Positions 1-12,020 of a DNA stretch of 64,000 nucleotides are shown piece after piece. Where the stretch lies: NCBI GenBank assembly GCA_009809945.1, contig WTPW01000689.1:182668-246667 (forward strand), in the 5' to 3' direction. Under the pieces are notes generated by a model. The model was not told where the DNA came from. It made no database searches and saw only the letters and a program-made list of their open reading frames with translations. A program made the translations under genes and the position numbers. Source of the stretch: Gigaspora margarita. Taxonomy: Eukaryota > Glomeromycota > Glomeromycetes > Diversisporales > Gigasporaceae. Within the stretch, counting starts at the first letter, position 1, and each line of letters opens with the position of its first letter.

Positions 1-180
1 ACGTGAAATTTTTAATATAAGTGTATTTTTGTGTTCTGAACAACTTTACTTAATAGCACTTTTGAGGTTTACTTAGTAAAATTTGGACTTTATATGTAGC
101 AACTATTAATGCGTTTTTTGAGATTTTTGAAAAAAATCAGGGGGTTGCTTATTTTCAGAGTAGCTTATTTTTGGGAATAT
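1..180. repeat. Foldback-element terminal fragment
   Basis: This stretch matches, with scattered changes, the right part of the element at about 39,330-39,545. Shared landmarks are a 'tttacttaatagcactttt' block, a 'ttggactttatatgtagcaa' block and an end reading 'gtagcttatttttgg..atatatggta'. It belongs to the dispersed inverted-repeat family whose arms contain 'ctacatagtaaagtccaaa'. The left end lies outside the window. Confidence 0.6.
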
Positions 181-249
181 ATGGTACTCTACCAAGTGTT
201 CTACGAGAATAAACTAGTTCTAAGAGGATTTCGCAAGCATCTGGGACTA

Positions 250-535
250 ACCTTGACTGACTAATATAACAGAGGATTGTACCAGTGATACAAGCAGGAT
301 TGGTAGGTAAAGCAGAGACTAGAGGGTTTAAATAGGCAATGGCGGTATGTGAGTTGCAGATATAGTAGCTAGTGTAGAACCTTTGAATGGCTACTTAAAT
401 AGGCAATCAAAAGTTGCAGGTGTAGCTAGTTGTACTCTCATCAATGTAACAAATATTGGGTGTTCAAAGAGGTGCCCTTGATCCATTTGCTTGAATAAAA
501 GCCTTTCTCTAGAGTGGAAACTTTGACACAAAAAA
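250..535 (+). mobile_element. Truncated SINE-like copy
   Basis: It shares with the full SINE at 39,861-40,532 an 'agagggtttaaatag.caat' block and a 'gctagtgtagaacctt' block, in the same order and spacing. It ends in an A-rich tail near 525-540. The tRNA-like head is missing and the last ~100 bases differ from the full copy, so this is a 5'-truncated and perhaps different subfamily member. No target duplication was found. Confidence 0.5.
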
Positions 536-1739
536 ATATATATATATTAAAATTTGATTAGTCGATAGTTTTATTACTAGGAAGTATGATCTATATAAAG
601 TCTAATTATATGATTTACTGCACTTTTTTAAAAATTTAATTACAGAATCCTGTAATCAGAATAAATTTGTATTACTATAAAAGTTTTATAATTTATTAAA
701 TAATTATAAACTATTTTTGTAACACAAATTTATATAATAATTTTGAGCTTGCTAGAATCCTCTCATTGAGAGGATCATTTTGGTAGTTAAATCATCAAAT
801 TTGGTCCAGTAGATCAAAAGTTATTTACTATTAAATATTATATCTAACTTTTTAATAATCGTAAAATCTAATTGGCTAATTGGGTATTAGGTGTAGGTGG
901 GTGGAGGCAGTGTTGTACATGGGACAGTTGGGACCAAAGCTGGGAACATTTAGAATCTTGAGGGGTAGCTACCTTCAGCACAACTACTATAGCATATGGT
1001 ACATTTTGCCGTATAAGTAGAAGTACCGCATGCCATATAAATGCCTTAAGTGTCGTATGACGTATAAATGCTGTATGCTGTATAAATACCTTATGCTGCA
1101 TAAATAATTACATAAGTAGTGCTTTGACCCAGGTCAAACAGAAATTCATTAAGTTTTTTTTTTTAAAGCTGTTTTATAAATTTCAAGAAAAAATTTCTTG
1201 GAATTGTTTGCAAAGAAATTATCTGATTTTTTGTTCAGAAAACTGACTCTGTTCTGAACATTTTAAAGGATATTGATTGAATATATATGTTTTAATACGT
1301 TTTTTATATATTTTTTTAGGGATTTTATATGATAATTTTTAATCAAAAATTATTTTTTTTTATATCACGTACAAATATCGTAATGAAACAGTACAAACAT
1401 AGACCCCTGTTTGGAAAATCGACACAATTCCTAGGCCAACTCTAACCTAAATTACAAGACAAGTCTACTACTGCCATTTTATGTGTCAAAGCTCACCAAA
1501 ACTATGATTTACAAGGCTCTCGTTAGTTGCACTATAGTAAATAGCATTGGTACAAGGGACCTAAAAAAACAATTAACATCAGCACTGATGCGATAATAGC
1601 AAACTGCATCAGCATAAAAGGTATAACGAAAGTAAGAAATTTTAAAATATTAATGCCAACAGTAAAGGCATCATTAAATGCGAAGAAACCTACTAACGGC
1701 AATACCGATTAACGACAATACCACAAGTAACGAGACATC

Positions 1740-1860
1740 AACAAAAGCACCATCAGGCGACGACACCTACAGGGACAGCACCTACATGTGACAATACCTA
1801 CAGCAACGACACCTACGGCAATGACACCTACAAGCGACAAGACCGACAAGCTAGACAAAA
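1740..1860. repeat. Minisatellite, 15-16 bp unit
   Basis: Imperfect tandem copies of a unit reading roughly 'gcgacgacacctaca' can be followed across this stretch ('gacgacacctacag', 'gacagcacctacat', 'gacaatacctacag', 'aacgacacctacgg', 'aatgacacctacaa'). Similar 'gacaccaatgac' wording recurs near 34,380-34,500. Confidence 0.55.
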
Positions 1861-2150
1861 GTCAACAGATGCCAAAAATACAATTCATATAAAAAGTTAG
1901 ATTAGTAAAAAAAAAACAAATAATGCAAATAAAAAAATCCTTATCTGTTATATATATATAGATTCGTATAATATGTATTATTGTAAAATCTCAATAATTT
2001 TAAACACCAATAACGGCATACAATACTTGTTACGGCATGGCTTACTACTTTATTACTCATAGGCATAACAGCAAAATAGTCTAAAGGTAGTATAGTCTTT
2101 GCATTATAGCCATAATGCCATAGGTAGTTACTACCCTAAGAAATGTTCGG

Positions 2151-2468
2151 GTCTGTACTATTTCACTGAAAATCACTTCACAGACAACCCGTTCCACTGA
2201 CAAATTATTCACCGACAAGTTCATTTTACCGACAGTTCATTTCACCGAAGCTCATTTCACTAACAAGTTTTTTTCTATACAACACACTAACTTTAACCCT
2301 AATTTTACCCTGACCCTACTCTAACCTAATGACAATGACCAGAATTACTTTGTCGATGAAATGAGCTTCGGTGAAATGAACTGTCGGTAAAATGAACTTG
2401 TCGGTGGATAATTTGTCGGTGAAATGGGGTGTCTGTGAAGTAATTGTCGGTGAAATGATTGCCACCCC
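2151..2468. mobile_element. Foldback MITE with 'ttcaccgaca' arms
   Basis: Two inverted arms of about 100-110 bases (2,151-2,260 and 2,345-2,468) match with few changes. Each arm is itself built of repeats of 'atttcaccgaca'. The loop contains telomere-like words ('taaccctaa', 'ttaccctgaccct'). A decayed fragment of the same family is at 17,712-17,780. No coding potential. Confidence 0.7.
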
Positions 2469-3177
2469 TCCCGTCCATCTCCTGAGCTTTCGCACAAAAA
2501 ATTAAAACAAATAGAAATGAAAGGTTGATCGATATGATAGCCAGCATAGAGCCGGGATTTTTCGGCTACATCCGGGATTTCTCGGTACACTATGTTAATT
2601 TTTATGTTTTTTAATTTTCACACCTCCCCCTCTGTAAATACGAAAAAAATAACGTTAAACAAATTTTCAATTGCAAACGGCCTTATATTGCAATACATAT
2701 ATTCTTTTTTTTTATTATTATTACAACCAATAAACAATACATGTTATGTAATAAGAAAATTGCAATAATGTATTCTTGTTTAATTCAATGAATGAAATAA
2801 AAAGATTAAATAATACAAGCGCATATTGTACTTAAAGAATAATGCCTATGAATAAATTGATATCAATTTTCTTTGAAATTTCGTATAAATACAACTTGTT
2901 TATTCGAAGTGATTGGAAATCCATAAATAAAATCAGAAGCGTATATTTCATTTTCTTTAATCAATTCAGTTACTCTGTAATAAAAAATAATCTTATCAAC
3001 ACATCCAAGTTGAATTTTCACGTTATTCTATTCATTCAATAAATTTAATAAATTTGCACTTACATATCGAAACTTTAATTCTTATGTTATTTGAACATAA
3101 TTTTGTTATGTTGTAATTTTAAAATCTCAAACATACCGAATTTTACTACTAAATGACTGAGTTCAGATAAATTAACT

Positions 3178-3330
3178 ACAGTCAACTCTCTCTATAACGA
3201 ACTGCTACTCATATAGTAAAAAATTCATTTAATTTACTATATATTTCTATAACAAACTCCATAACAACTATTTTTTTAAAAAAATAAGTTGTTACAGAGT
3301 AGGGTCCGTTATAAAATGGTTTATTGTATC
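3178..3330. mobile_element. Decayed Tc1-type MITE
   Basis: It starts with 'tacagtcaactctc', nearly the same terminus as the intact 174-bp element at 50,192-50,365. It ends near 'ttataaaatggtttattgta'. The arms pair poorly, so this is a degenerate copy with uncertain right border. Confidence 0.35.
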
Positions 3331-3424
3331 CAAGACTGTATTGTATGTCAGAAAGCTCTTTATGGTATTCGATGTTATAAAAGGCTTAAAGAATTAAACG
3401 CACGATAATCATAATTTTATTTAT

Positions 3425-3740
3425 GTGCTGCGGCTGCGGCTCGTGTAACCGGCACTTTGCGGGTAGTGATTTAAGCCAGCTAATGCAGCCGCAGCTAAGC
3501 CGGCTTAGCCGGCTAAGCCAGCGATGTAATGTGATCGGCTGGCTAATGCGGCTAAAAGCTAACTATTATAAGAACCCGATAAATTCCGAAAGAAAAATAA
3601 ATGGACATAAAGTACAGGTCAAATATCCTGAAATATTCCGAATGCAGGCCAATAGTTAGCCGTTAGCCAGACGCTTATCCGATGATTTAGTCGGTTGGCT
3701 AAGCCAGCAGACTAAAACCATGTGGCTTAAATAGCTAGTA
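3425..3740. repeat. GC-rich foldback island
   Basis: A local G+C island in otherwise very AT-rich DNA, made of repeats of 'agccggctaa' and its complement. The arms around 'ggctaaaagctaactatt' (left) and 'aatagttagccgttagcc' (right) pair. The short open frame at 3,423-3,659 consists of this repeat and is not considered a gene. Confidence 0.55.
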
Positions 3741-5194
3741 TCCATGTGAATTTTATAATAATGGGCTCATGCTATAACTTTATACATATTTATAGATTTT
3801 TTTGTTTTTTTTTTAAACCGATAAATATTACTAAAATGTAATATGGTGAAACGTTACATTTTACTAATTTTGTATACTTTCTACAGTAGTATAACGGGTA
3901 TAATACGTAATCAAGAATACAGGAGTAGTTATCTGTTATTGTTAGTAATTCAAAAATGTTAATAACATAAAGATAAAAGATAAATTACAATAGGTATTTT
4001 TTATGTACATTTTATTATAATATTTTGTCTTTGCACATTTCTTACAAAATGCGCAGCTTAAAAACAATAAAATTTGTTTAGTCATATCTAGTCATAGCCC
4101 CATTATAAGCCTTACAAATTTTCACACGCAGTCTGCCAAACCGGTTTATAAAATAGAACTGAAACTAGGAGTGTTGTAAATAAGTCTGCATTCATTTATT
4201 CAACAAAGTATCAATTACTATAACGGTTGATGAAATTTTCTTTTACGTCATTTAAATTTTATTGGGGGGAGATCTACTCATACTATAAAGACAAGTATTA
4301 TGGTCTTTACAGCTTTACGGAGACTGAGCTTAAATTATCCAAATGGCATCCTCAAACTGAAATAATTTAAAATTAACACAACGTTGCGTATCCTTTTTTT
4401 TTTTTTTATCATCAATGTTGATCTTCTATTGCAATGTCAGAGAATTTCCTTCAACTATCCAAAAATATTTTGATATATTGAACATTAATAGTTAGTATTT
4501 TTGATACTTTCCTGATTAGGAAATTATTCGATTCTTGTTCTAACTCGATTTAAAGATCTTATAGGGGTACATTTAAAAGCGTAAGAAATGTGAAGGCTTC
4601 AGGTTTCAATTTAGTCTAATTTCATTATGATCTGCGACAAGAAATACAAACTTGGTCGTTGAATACAAAAACATGTTAGAACGTGGTAAAACTTTTATAA
4701 CATGACTTTATGATATGATTTGATATGATTTCAGGAAAATAACGTACGTACATAAATACGATAGGAGCGATATAACCGTATGTGCCGAACATTTTTTAAT
4801 AAAAAAAAAAAATAAGAGAAATCAACATCAACTTATAAGCATAGCCTTTTTAATAAATTATAATGAACTTACTTAAGAAAGACGTATTGACATTTAACTT
4901 TTAAAAGAGACGCTGCACATATTCTGCATACTTCAACTTTTTTATTCTATGTTATCATAGTGCGTAAATGCAATTATATTACATTACTAAAAATAGATTG
5001 AATGTAAGACCCGGATGCATGATCCGAGTCCGACAATTGGCTTTATTAAAGTATTGTGTGTACAACCAAATTTTTTTCTGCGGAAATTGCCGCTGTTATT
5101 ATTTATTTGTATAACTAACATATAAATATTTCTTAGTTTGTTTTTTTTTCAATATTGCATAAGTTTTATTTCTTTTTTACACTTAAAAAAAAAA

Positions 5195-6898
5195 ATGTCT
5201 AATAATAAAAAACAATTTTCAAATAATTTTAATAATTTATCTGAAGAAAACATTAATATTTTACAGTCACCAATTATATCTTCATGTAACGATAATAATA
5301 ATACGTCAGAAGATTTCATAAACGAAATTATTGAAAAATTATGTGATTTATGTATAGAAGAAGAAAGAAAAGGAAATCTTGCTACATCAATTCTTAATTC
5401 AATCGAAAATTATTTAATAAATGAGAAACAAGACCCAGAATATATAATCAAAATATGTTTAAATAACAAATTCAATTATATAATACAAAATATTCTTGGA
5501 TATTGTTATTTAATAGGAAGATGGGTTGAAATTGATAGTAATAAAGCTTTCAAATATTATCAAACATCGGCTGAAATGGGAAGTTCAACTGGAATGAATA
5601 ATATTGGTTGTTGTTATCAACTTGGAATTGGTGTTGAAATTGATAAATATAAAGCTTTCACTTATCATAAAAAATCGGCTGAGATGGAAAATCCTTATGG
5701 TATAAATAGTCTTGGTGATTGTTATCGTGATGGTATTGGTGTTGAAAGAGATGAAAATATGGCTTTTATTTATTATACAAAATCTTCTGAGATGGGTCAT
5801 GTTCTTGGTATATATAACGTTGGTGATTGTTATCAAAATGGAATTGGTGTTGAAAAAGATGAGAATAAAGCTTTTTTTTATTATCAAAAATCCGCTGATA
5901 TGGGAAATTATCTTGGAATGGCCTTACTTGCTTATTGTTATGAAAAAGGTATTGGAACGGAAAAAGATGAAAACAACGCTTTCATTCATTATAAAAAATC
6001 GTCTGATATTGGACATGCTGATGGAATGTGTAAACTTGGAAATTGTTATCAATGGGGTGTTGGTGTCGAAAAAGATGTATTTAAGGCATTCATTTATTAT
6101 AAAGATTCTGCAAAAAAAGGTAGTTCTAATGCGGTATCTTGTATTGGTTATTGTTATCAAAAAGGAATTGGTATTAAAAAAGATGAACAAAAAGCATTCA
6201 ATTATTATCAAAAATGTGCTGATATGGGAAATACTATTGGTGAATATAATATAGGTTATTGTTATGAAAATGGAATAGGAACTTTTAAGGATAAACGTAA
6301 GGCATTTCTCCATTATCAAAGAGCTGCTGATATGGGTGATTCTAATGGTGTATTTCGAATCGGTTATTGTCATCAAAATGGTGTTGGTGTCGAAAAGAAT
6401 GAACATGAAGCATTCATTTGTTATCAAAAATCTGCTGATATGAAGTGCGCTAGTGGAATGAATGGTGTTGGCTATTGTTATCAATATGGTGTTGGAGTCG
6501 AAAAGGATAAACACAAAGCATTCAAATATTTTCAACTATCTGCTGATTTAGGTGACGCTACTGGTACATATAATCTTGGTTATTGTTATCAAAAAGGTGT
6601 TGGAATTGAAAAAGATAAGCGTAAGGCATTCGAATGTTATCAAAAATCTGCTGAGATGGGAAATACGAATGCAATGTCTTGTGTTGGTTATTGTTATCAA
6701 AAAGGAATTGGAACAGAGAAGGACGAACGTAAAGCGTTTATTAATTATCAAAAATCTGCTGAGATGGGTAATCTTAGTGGAACTTCTCGACTTGGTAATT
6801 GTTACCTTCATGGAATTGGAGTTGAGAAAGATGAACATAAAGCGTTTATTTATTTTGAAAAGTCTTGCGAGATGAAAATTGGAAGAAATAATATTTAG
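5195..6898 (+). CDS. Sel1-like repeat (SLR) protein, 13 repeats
   Basis: Intact frame of 567 codons from the ATG at 5,195. An upstream in-frame ATG at 5,138 adds 19 hydrophobic/Lys residues encoded by T- and A-runs and is less likely to be the start. Residues ~1-97 are a low-complexity Asn-rich head followed by a helical segment. From ~residue 98 to the end there are 13 consecutive 36-residue Sel1-like repeats of the form G-x-C-Y-x-x-G-I-G-V-E-K-D-x-x-K-A-F-x-Y-Y-x-K-S-A-E-M-G. Sel1 repeats are paired helices related to TPR that form superhelical protein-binding scaffolds. In AM fungi the family is greatly expanded and often linked to kinases or BTB domains. No kinase, signal peptide or membrane segment is seen here. 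Partner and pathway are unknown. A TATA-like 'atataaatattt' lies about 75 bases before the ATG. Last codons 'aat aat att tag'. Confidence 0.93.
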   Translation: MSNNKKQFSNNFNNLSEENINILQSPIISSCNDNNNTSEDFINEIIEKLCDLCIEEERKGNLATSILNSIENYLINEKQDPEYIIKICLNNKFNYIIQNILGYCYLIGRWVEIDSNKAFKYYQTSAEMGSSTGMNNIGCCYQLGIGVEIDKYKAFTYHKKSAEMENPYGINSLGDCYRDGIGVERDENMAFIYYTKSSEMGHVLGIYNVGDCYQNGIGVEKDENKAFFYYQKSADMGNYLGMALLAYCYEKGIGTEKDENNAFIHYKKSSDIGHADGMCKLGNCYQWGVGVEKDVFKAFIYYKDSAKKGSSNAVSCIGYCYQKGIGIKKDEQKAFNYYQKCADMGNTIGEYNIGYCYENGIGTFKDKRKAFLHYQRAADMGDSNGVFRIGYCHQNGVGVEKNEHEAFICYQKSADMKCASGMNGVGYCYQYGVGVEKDKHKAFKYFQLSADLGDATGTYNLGYCYQKGVGIEKDKRKAFECYQKSAEMGNTNAMSCVGYCYQKGIGTEKDERKAFINYQKSAEMGNLSGTSRLGNCYLHGIGVEKDEHKAFIYFEKSCEMKIGRNNI

Positions 6899-8040
6899 GT
6901 TTCTATTGCCATAATAATGGAATTAAAGCAATGAGGTCAACGATTTGCCTCAAAACAAATAAACAATTTGAGATTTTATAAAAATTTCAATCAAGATTCG
7001 TGACTGAAAGGTAACAAATGATCTCAATTCATTTAGTAAAAATCGTTAAAAATTTTTATTCTTAATTTTTGTTATAGGTTTACCAAAACGTTAAACACCA
7101 TAGTTGCTATATCTTTAAACACACAATTTAAAAGAATTTAAATACCATTGATAGTTTACAAAATATGTAATGTTTTATTTTGCTAGGATTTAAACAAATT
7201 ATTTTCATATTTAAAATAATACTAAAGAATTAAATGAATCAATACTCATAAAACGTAACAACATTTCATTTTTATTTGGATTCCAAGAATTATAGTCTTA
7301 ATATTTTCATTACTAGACATGTTTTATTAATTAATAATAGAGTAGATTAGGAAACATAATATCTTATTATAGAATAGCATATTTTTTTTAATAGTCATAT
7401 TCTTTATTCTCTAAAATCGATAAAATAGTGCTAAATCACGCTAATGTGCTCTATATGTAACTTTGATATTAATATATTAAATGTTTAAAATTAATATCAA
7501 ATTTTAGAGCAAAGTTGCAAGTTAGAATCTAGGATTATAATTAGAGAAGGGTTTTTTGGCACTAAGATTTTGATTAGAGAATGAATGTGTTACTTACTTA
7601 AATGTAATTTTTTTTAACAAAATGTTAAATTTCAATAGTTTTAAAATTTATTAACAATAATTTGCTACAGTATATTAACTAATAAATTTTATTATTTTAT
7701 TTTTCGGAGCAATTTGGAGAACTTATTGTTCGGATTGAAATGAAATGTTCTTTTGTACTAATTTGATGTCAAAGGATATTTGAAACTTTTGTTCTTAAAA
7801 ACTCTAAATCAAAAACTTTTAATTATAGAAGGTACATGAACCAAATATACAAACTTTACTGTTTAGTTTCGTGCATCCAGGAACAGTGATTTTATACGAT
7901 AATAAAATCAAAATTATGTGATGACAAATTTCAAATTATGTGATGTAATTAGAGATGGGCGAAGTGATATGTAAGTAATAATTACTTAAATTTGTTTTTT
8001 TTTACCAGTACTTACGTATTATTTCCGATTATTGCTTATG
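6899..8040. other. AT-rich intergenic, no gene seen
   Basis: No credible coding frame. The only structure noted is a small hairpin near 7,462-7,500 ('ttgatattaata..' pairing with '..aattaatatcaa'). Confidence 0.5.
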
Positions 8041-8044
8041 GCGA

Positions 8045-8690
8045 GAGGAAGTAAATTTTTAATTTTTTTTACTTAAAATCTTGATCAGATTGATTTTTGC
8101 ATTCATCATATTTTACGGAAATCATACATTTTTGCGATAGCGACAAAATATCCTAGATTTAGTGTAAATTATTGTCGCGGCTGAAGCTGAAATGGCTGAA
8201 GCTGGAAATGGCTGAAGCTGAAAATTAGGAAACTTGATTTAAAAATATAAGCCCTACCAAAATTCACTTATACTTTTTTATTATTAAAACTAACCCTAAA
8301 CCCTAACCTAACCCTAAAAAAACCCCCCTAACAAATGGCCCAAAATTTTTTAAAATTTTCATATTAAAATAATTAAAATTTCCAGCTTCAGCCACGACAA
8401 TTATTAATAATATAGATCTCTAGAAAATTTTCATAGCAAAAACTCTAATTTAATTTCTTACTAGCACTATTAATGAGGTTTTAACGAGATTTTTTGACGT
8501 AGTATGAAATTGCTAATTTTTCATCTCTGTCAAAACATCTCGTTAAAACCTCGTTAATAGTGCTAGTAAGAAAATAAATTAGCGCTTTGCTATGAAAATT
8601 TCCTCTATATTATTAATAATTTATACTAAATCTAGGATACTTTTCGGTCTTCGCACAAATGCAAGATTTCCGTAAAATAACTCTTTACTT
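8045..8690. mobile_element. Long foldback element, split by a MITE
   Basis: The left arm (about 8,045-8,172 continued at 8,400-8,497) and right arm (about 8,527-8,690) are inverted copies. The inner part 'cttactagcactattaatg' / 'cgttaatagtgctagtaag' is almost perfect. The left arm is interrupted by the 227-bp MITE at 8,173-8,399, and the uninterrupted right arm shows the pre-insertion sequence. No coding capacity. Confidence 0.75.
8173..8399. mobile_element. 227-bp MITE, 5-bp target duplication ATTAT
   Basis: Terminal inverted repeats 'tgtcgcggctgaagctg' and 'cagcttcagccacgaca'. They are flanked on both sides by ATTAT (8,168-8,172 and 8,400-8,404). The other arm of the host foldback shows the empty site. 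The core carries telomere-like words 'aaccctaaaccctaac'. A second member (225 bp) is at 58,713-58,937. Confidence 0.8.
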
Positions 8691-9185
8691 CCAATATTAT
8701 TACGTAAAAAATTATAATTAAAAATAATAATATGTTATAATATTTTATTAACTTGTGACGTGAAACATATTTTTCATATTCTGTGCGTGATTCTGTGATA
8801 TATTTGGACAAATTGTATGAATTCTGTATTGCATCGCATCTTTAACTTATGATAAACATATTATTTATTAAATTTTATGTAGCCTTAGTTATAGTTATTT
8901 ATTATACTTCAGCATTCTATTAAAATTTGAGAAAAAAAATTTATAACTGAACAAGCAAAAATTATGATATTGACAACTAATTTGACAACTTAATGCAGTA
9001 GAGTTTGAGACATTGTTGAATGAATCCCTTTAGCAATGTTGTGTATTTTTATTATTTATGATTTTTTTGACAGGCTCAATATCTGAATGTCTAAGAATTC
9101 AAAAGTGTTTATAGCATTTCCAAATGTTAATAATTAATAAATTTGTTTAAATTTTTTAAGTGCTGAATAATATCAGTTTATTTCG

Positions 9186-9235
9186 ATAATGATTGCATCA
9201 TCAAATAACGCAGTTATTTGATGATGACGCAATCA
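9186..9235. repeat. Strong hairpin
   Basis: 'gattgcatcatcaaataac' pairs with 'gttatttgatgatgacgcaatc' across a 3-base loop. The rest of 8,700-10,180 is AT-rich with no gene seen, apart from a pyrimidine-rich run at 9,800-9,870. Confidence 0.6.
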
Positions 9236-10182
9236 TCATCGAAAGAACTCGGATTATTCTGTTGGTTCGATCGTCGTAAGCCACCGGATAAAACCGTTAT
9301 TGAATGCTACGTACGCAGCCAGATAAAATGAATCATTTTGCAAATAATTCTGTTATTGGCTGCTTCGCATCCAATAACTATATATTTCTTGTTAACAATA
9401 TCTAGAATCATATTCAGCATATTATTGTATCTATTTTAATTAATATGATATCATAAAAATTCTGAAAATATTAAAGATTTTTTTAAATACTATATTCTAA
9501 TAACATATTGTTTTAAAATTTTTGTACGTAAATTTTATAAGATTTTAAATTTATGAAAAATGAGAAAATACCTTTACACTATATGTCTTAATTTATTTTT
9601 TTATGACTTGAGGATAACCTCTGTAAATTTATTAAACTAAATTATCATTCTTGAAAATCGTTATAATATTATACTGATTAACAATAATATATATTGTAAT
9701 TCAAGATTGCAATACAAATAATTTCATACAACTGGTTATGGAAAAAAAGTGCTGACACTGTGATCCCCATAAAACTTAAACTCTGATCTAAAAATTAATA
9801 TTTTTCTTTTTCTTTTTTTTCTTTTTTCTTTTATTTTTTTTCTTTTATTTTATTTATTTTTTTTCAAAAATTCACTAACATCTTTAGTGGTTAGGAAATA
9901 TTTTTTTTTAATTAAACACAAAACTAGTACTTAGTTCAAAGATAAGAGAATCAATAATTTTTTAAGTTGCTTGGCAACTTCATTTAGTTAGTGGTACATT
10001 ATGGAATGGCTGTGCATGGGTTTGGGATCATGAATCTTGGTCCAAGACCACCGATATTGGGTTTGGAACCACAGATCTTGGTAGCTAAGCTTAATTGGCT
10101 GAAATCTGCATAAATGCTATTATACAGTACTACGTCAATATAATTTAAAGGCACGTAGTACGATTATAACCGTCTCACATCA

Positions 10183-10448
10183 ATATATATGTTGTAAATG
10201 GGGACAGGATTTAAGTGGATTGTAATTACCAATACGTGCTGCCAAGGAAAAATGACCCTTCGGACTTTCAATTATATTTTGTACCGGACACAAACGTTAA
10301 TTATGTCTTGCACCAAATATAATTGAAGGTCCTAAGGATCATTTCCCTTGGAAGCACTCATATGATAAAAAAATCAACCCCAAAATAATGGTTTATATAA
10401 AAATTCCGAATCCACTTAAATTCCGTTTCCACTTACAACATATATAAT
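10183..10448. mobile_element. Foldback MITE, about 265 bp
   Basis: Long inverted arms. The left begins 'tgttgtaaatggggac' and includes 'ggatttaagtggatt'. The right ends with the complements 'aatccacttaaattccg' and 'ccacttacaaca'. TATATA lies outside both ends and could be a target duplication, but it is low-complexity. The inner arms ('ttcaattatattttgtacc') also pair. Confidence 0.7.
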
Positions 10449-10449
10449 A

Positions 10450-12020
10450 GGAATATACTTATTTGTGTTTATCTTTAAGCCTTATTAATGTAAGTCAAAT
10501 AAATGGCACAAACAAAAACAAAATGAGATGCTTAAGTTGTGCCCAGTTTTATAATTTCAAAATATTAAAATATTTAATTAAATGTAGGATTAGGGTTAAT
10601 TTTATTGTTAGAATGAGGATAAGACTTAAAGGAAAAGGTCTTTCCAGCATTTTTATTATGTGTCAATATAGAATTAATAGTCGTTTTATATATTCTTTGT
10701 GTTTTCGGTTTCCTGCTATCTTTGCTTTGTCGGATTAAACAAACTTCACAAATGATTGTCTGTTATTCATATTCCCTAAAAAGGTGACAGGGCTACCGAA
10801 AAAATAAACAATGGTGTTGATGAAACACAAATGACGGAATAAAAAAAGAGAAAATAGGTAAATAAGGAAAAAAGCCTGAAAGCCAAATATCTAAAAATAA
10901 ATGAACTGATAAAATAAGCAAAATAAAGAAATAAACCAAAAAAAATAAAATAAAATAAACGATATAAAGCAAAAATAAAATGAATTGACGTAAAAAGCAA
11001 AAATAAAAAGGAGCAAAATAATAACAAAAAAAGAAAAAAGTATAATAAAAAAAACCAAGTATATGTATATAATGAGTGACATCATGGCTTCTTCATTTGT
11101 AAAATTACTATATTAAAGCATACATTTAAATCATATATTTTAAAAGGTCCGAAGCAAAATTATTGATACCGGCCACCTCTTAATATAATATACGTACTAT
11201 ACATATTGTACTCAAGATAATCCAGTCACTTAGGGAAGTGTTAGATATTAGCTGAGGCCACTTTACTAGAATTCTCTCCTCTTTCCTACCTTTTTCATCC
11301 CTCAGATACTTAGTCAATTCCGATTGGTTACATGTATTTAAACCTCATAACCAAATTAACATATATAATTAAAATGACTAAATAAACCCACCGTTTAATT
11401 ATGAATCCAACACCTAATACAAAAATAAAAATGCCAATCCTTATAACCCAAATTTTGAACATATAAAAAGGTTTTTATTTTCAAAGGTTTGCATGAAAAC
11501 CAGAAAAGCGTTTATAAAATTCTTGCGCATAGCTGACATTACGCAATTCGGTTAATATAACATCTATATTTAAAAAAAATCCCCTGAACAGGCTGCATAG
11601 CCCGCGCAATGGTTTGCTGCGTGGGCTTGCGTATGTGCCCATCCCTATTTATATGTTTATATTGTAATATTGTATTATACAGAATTTGAAATTTTTTGCT
11701 TAAAAGAGCTAAAAGGCCAATATTACTTCTATATTATATAAAGTTGAAATTATCGATCAAATTTGATTTTAAAAAATTTAAAATGAATAAAAATGCAAGC
11801 CATTTAAATGAAATAGTCCTTAAGTTCTTATACTAACATGTTTCCTTAAACCGCTTGTAAATATATTGCTAAATAATTGTATTTAGAGCAAAATCTATTA
11901 TTATTAGTCTTTTTAGCAATTTAAGTAAATAAATTATTTACATCATGCATTTTATTACTATATTAACCTTTTGATGTACATCCCATTTTAACGCTAATTT
12001 CGCTAATTTATCTATTAGAC
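10450..12020. other. Intergenic, no gene seen
   Basis: Open frames here (for example 10,776-11,085 minus) are translations of A-rich/T-rich simple sequence and give Phe/Leu/Ile-only peptides. No domain is recognisable. A small GC-rich patch near 11,580-11,640 is unexplained. Confidence 0.5.

Noticed and set aside
5585-6875. Several long open frames antisense to, or out of frame with, the 13-repeat SLR gene
   Set aside because: They follow from the 108-base periodicity of the Sel1 repeats; their peptides are Ile/Thr/Asn-rich shadows with no domain.
10776-11085. Two membrane-like minus-strand frames
   Set aside because: Translation of A-rich simple sequence; only Phe, Leu, Ile, Tyr and Ser, no start context or homology.
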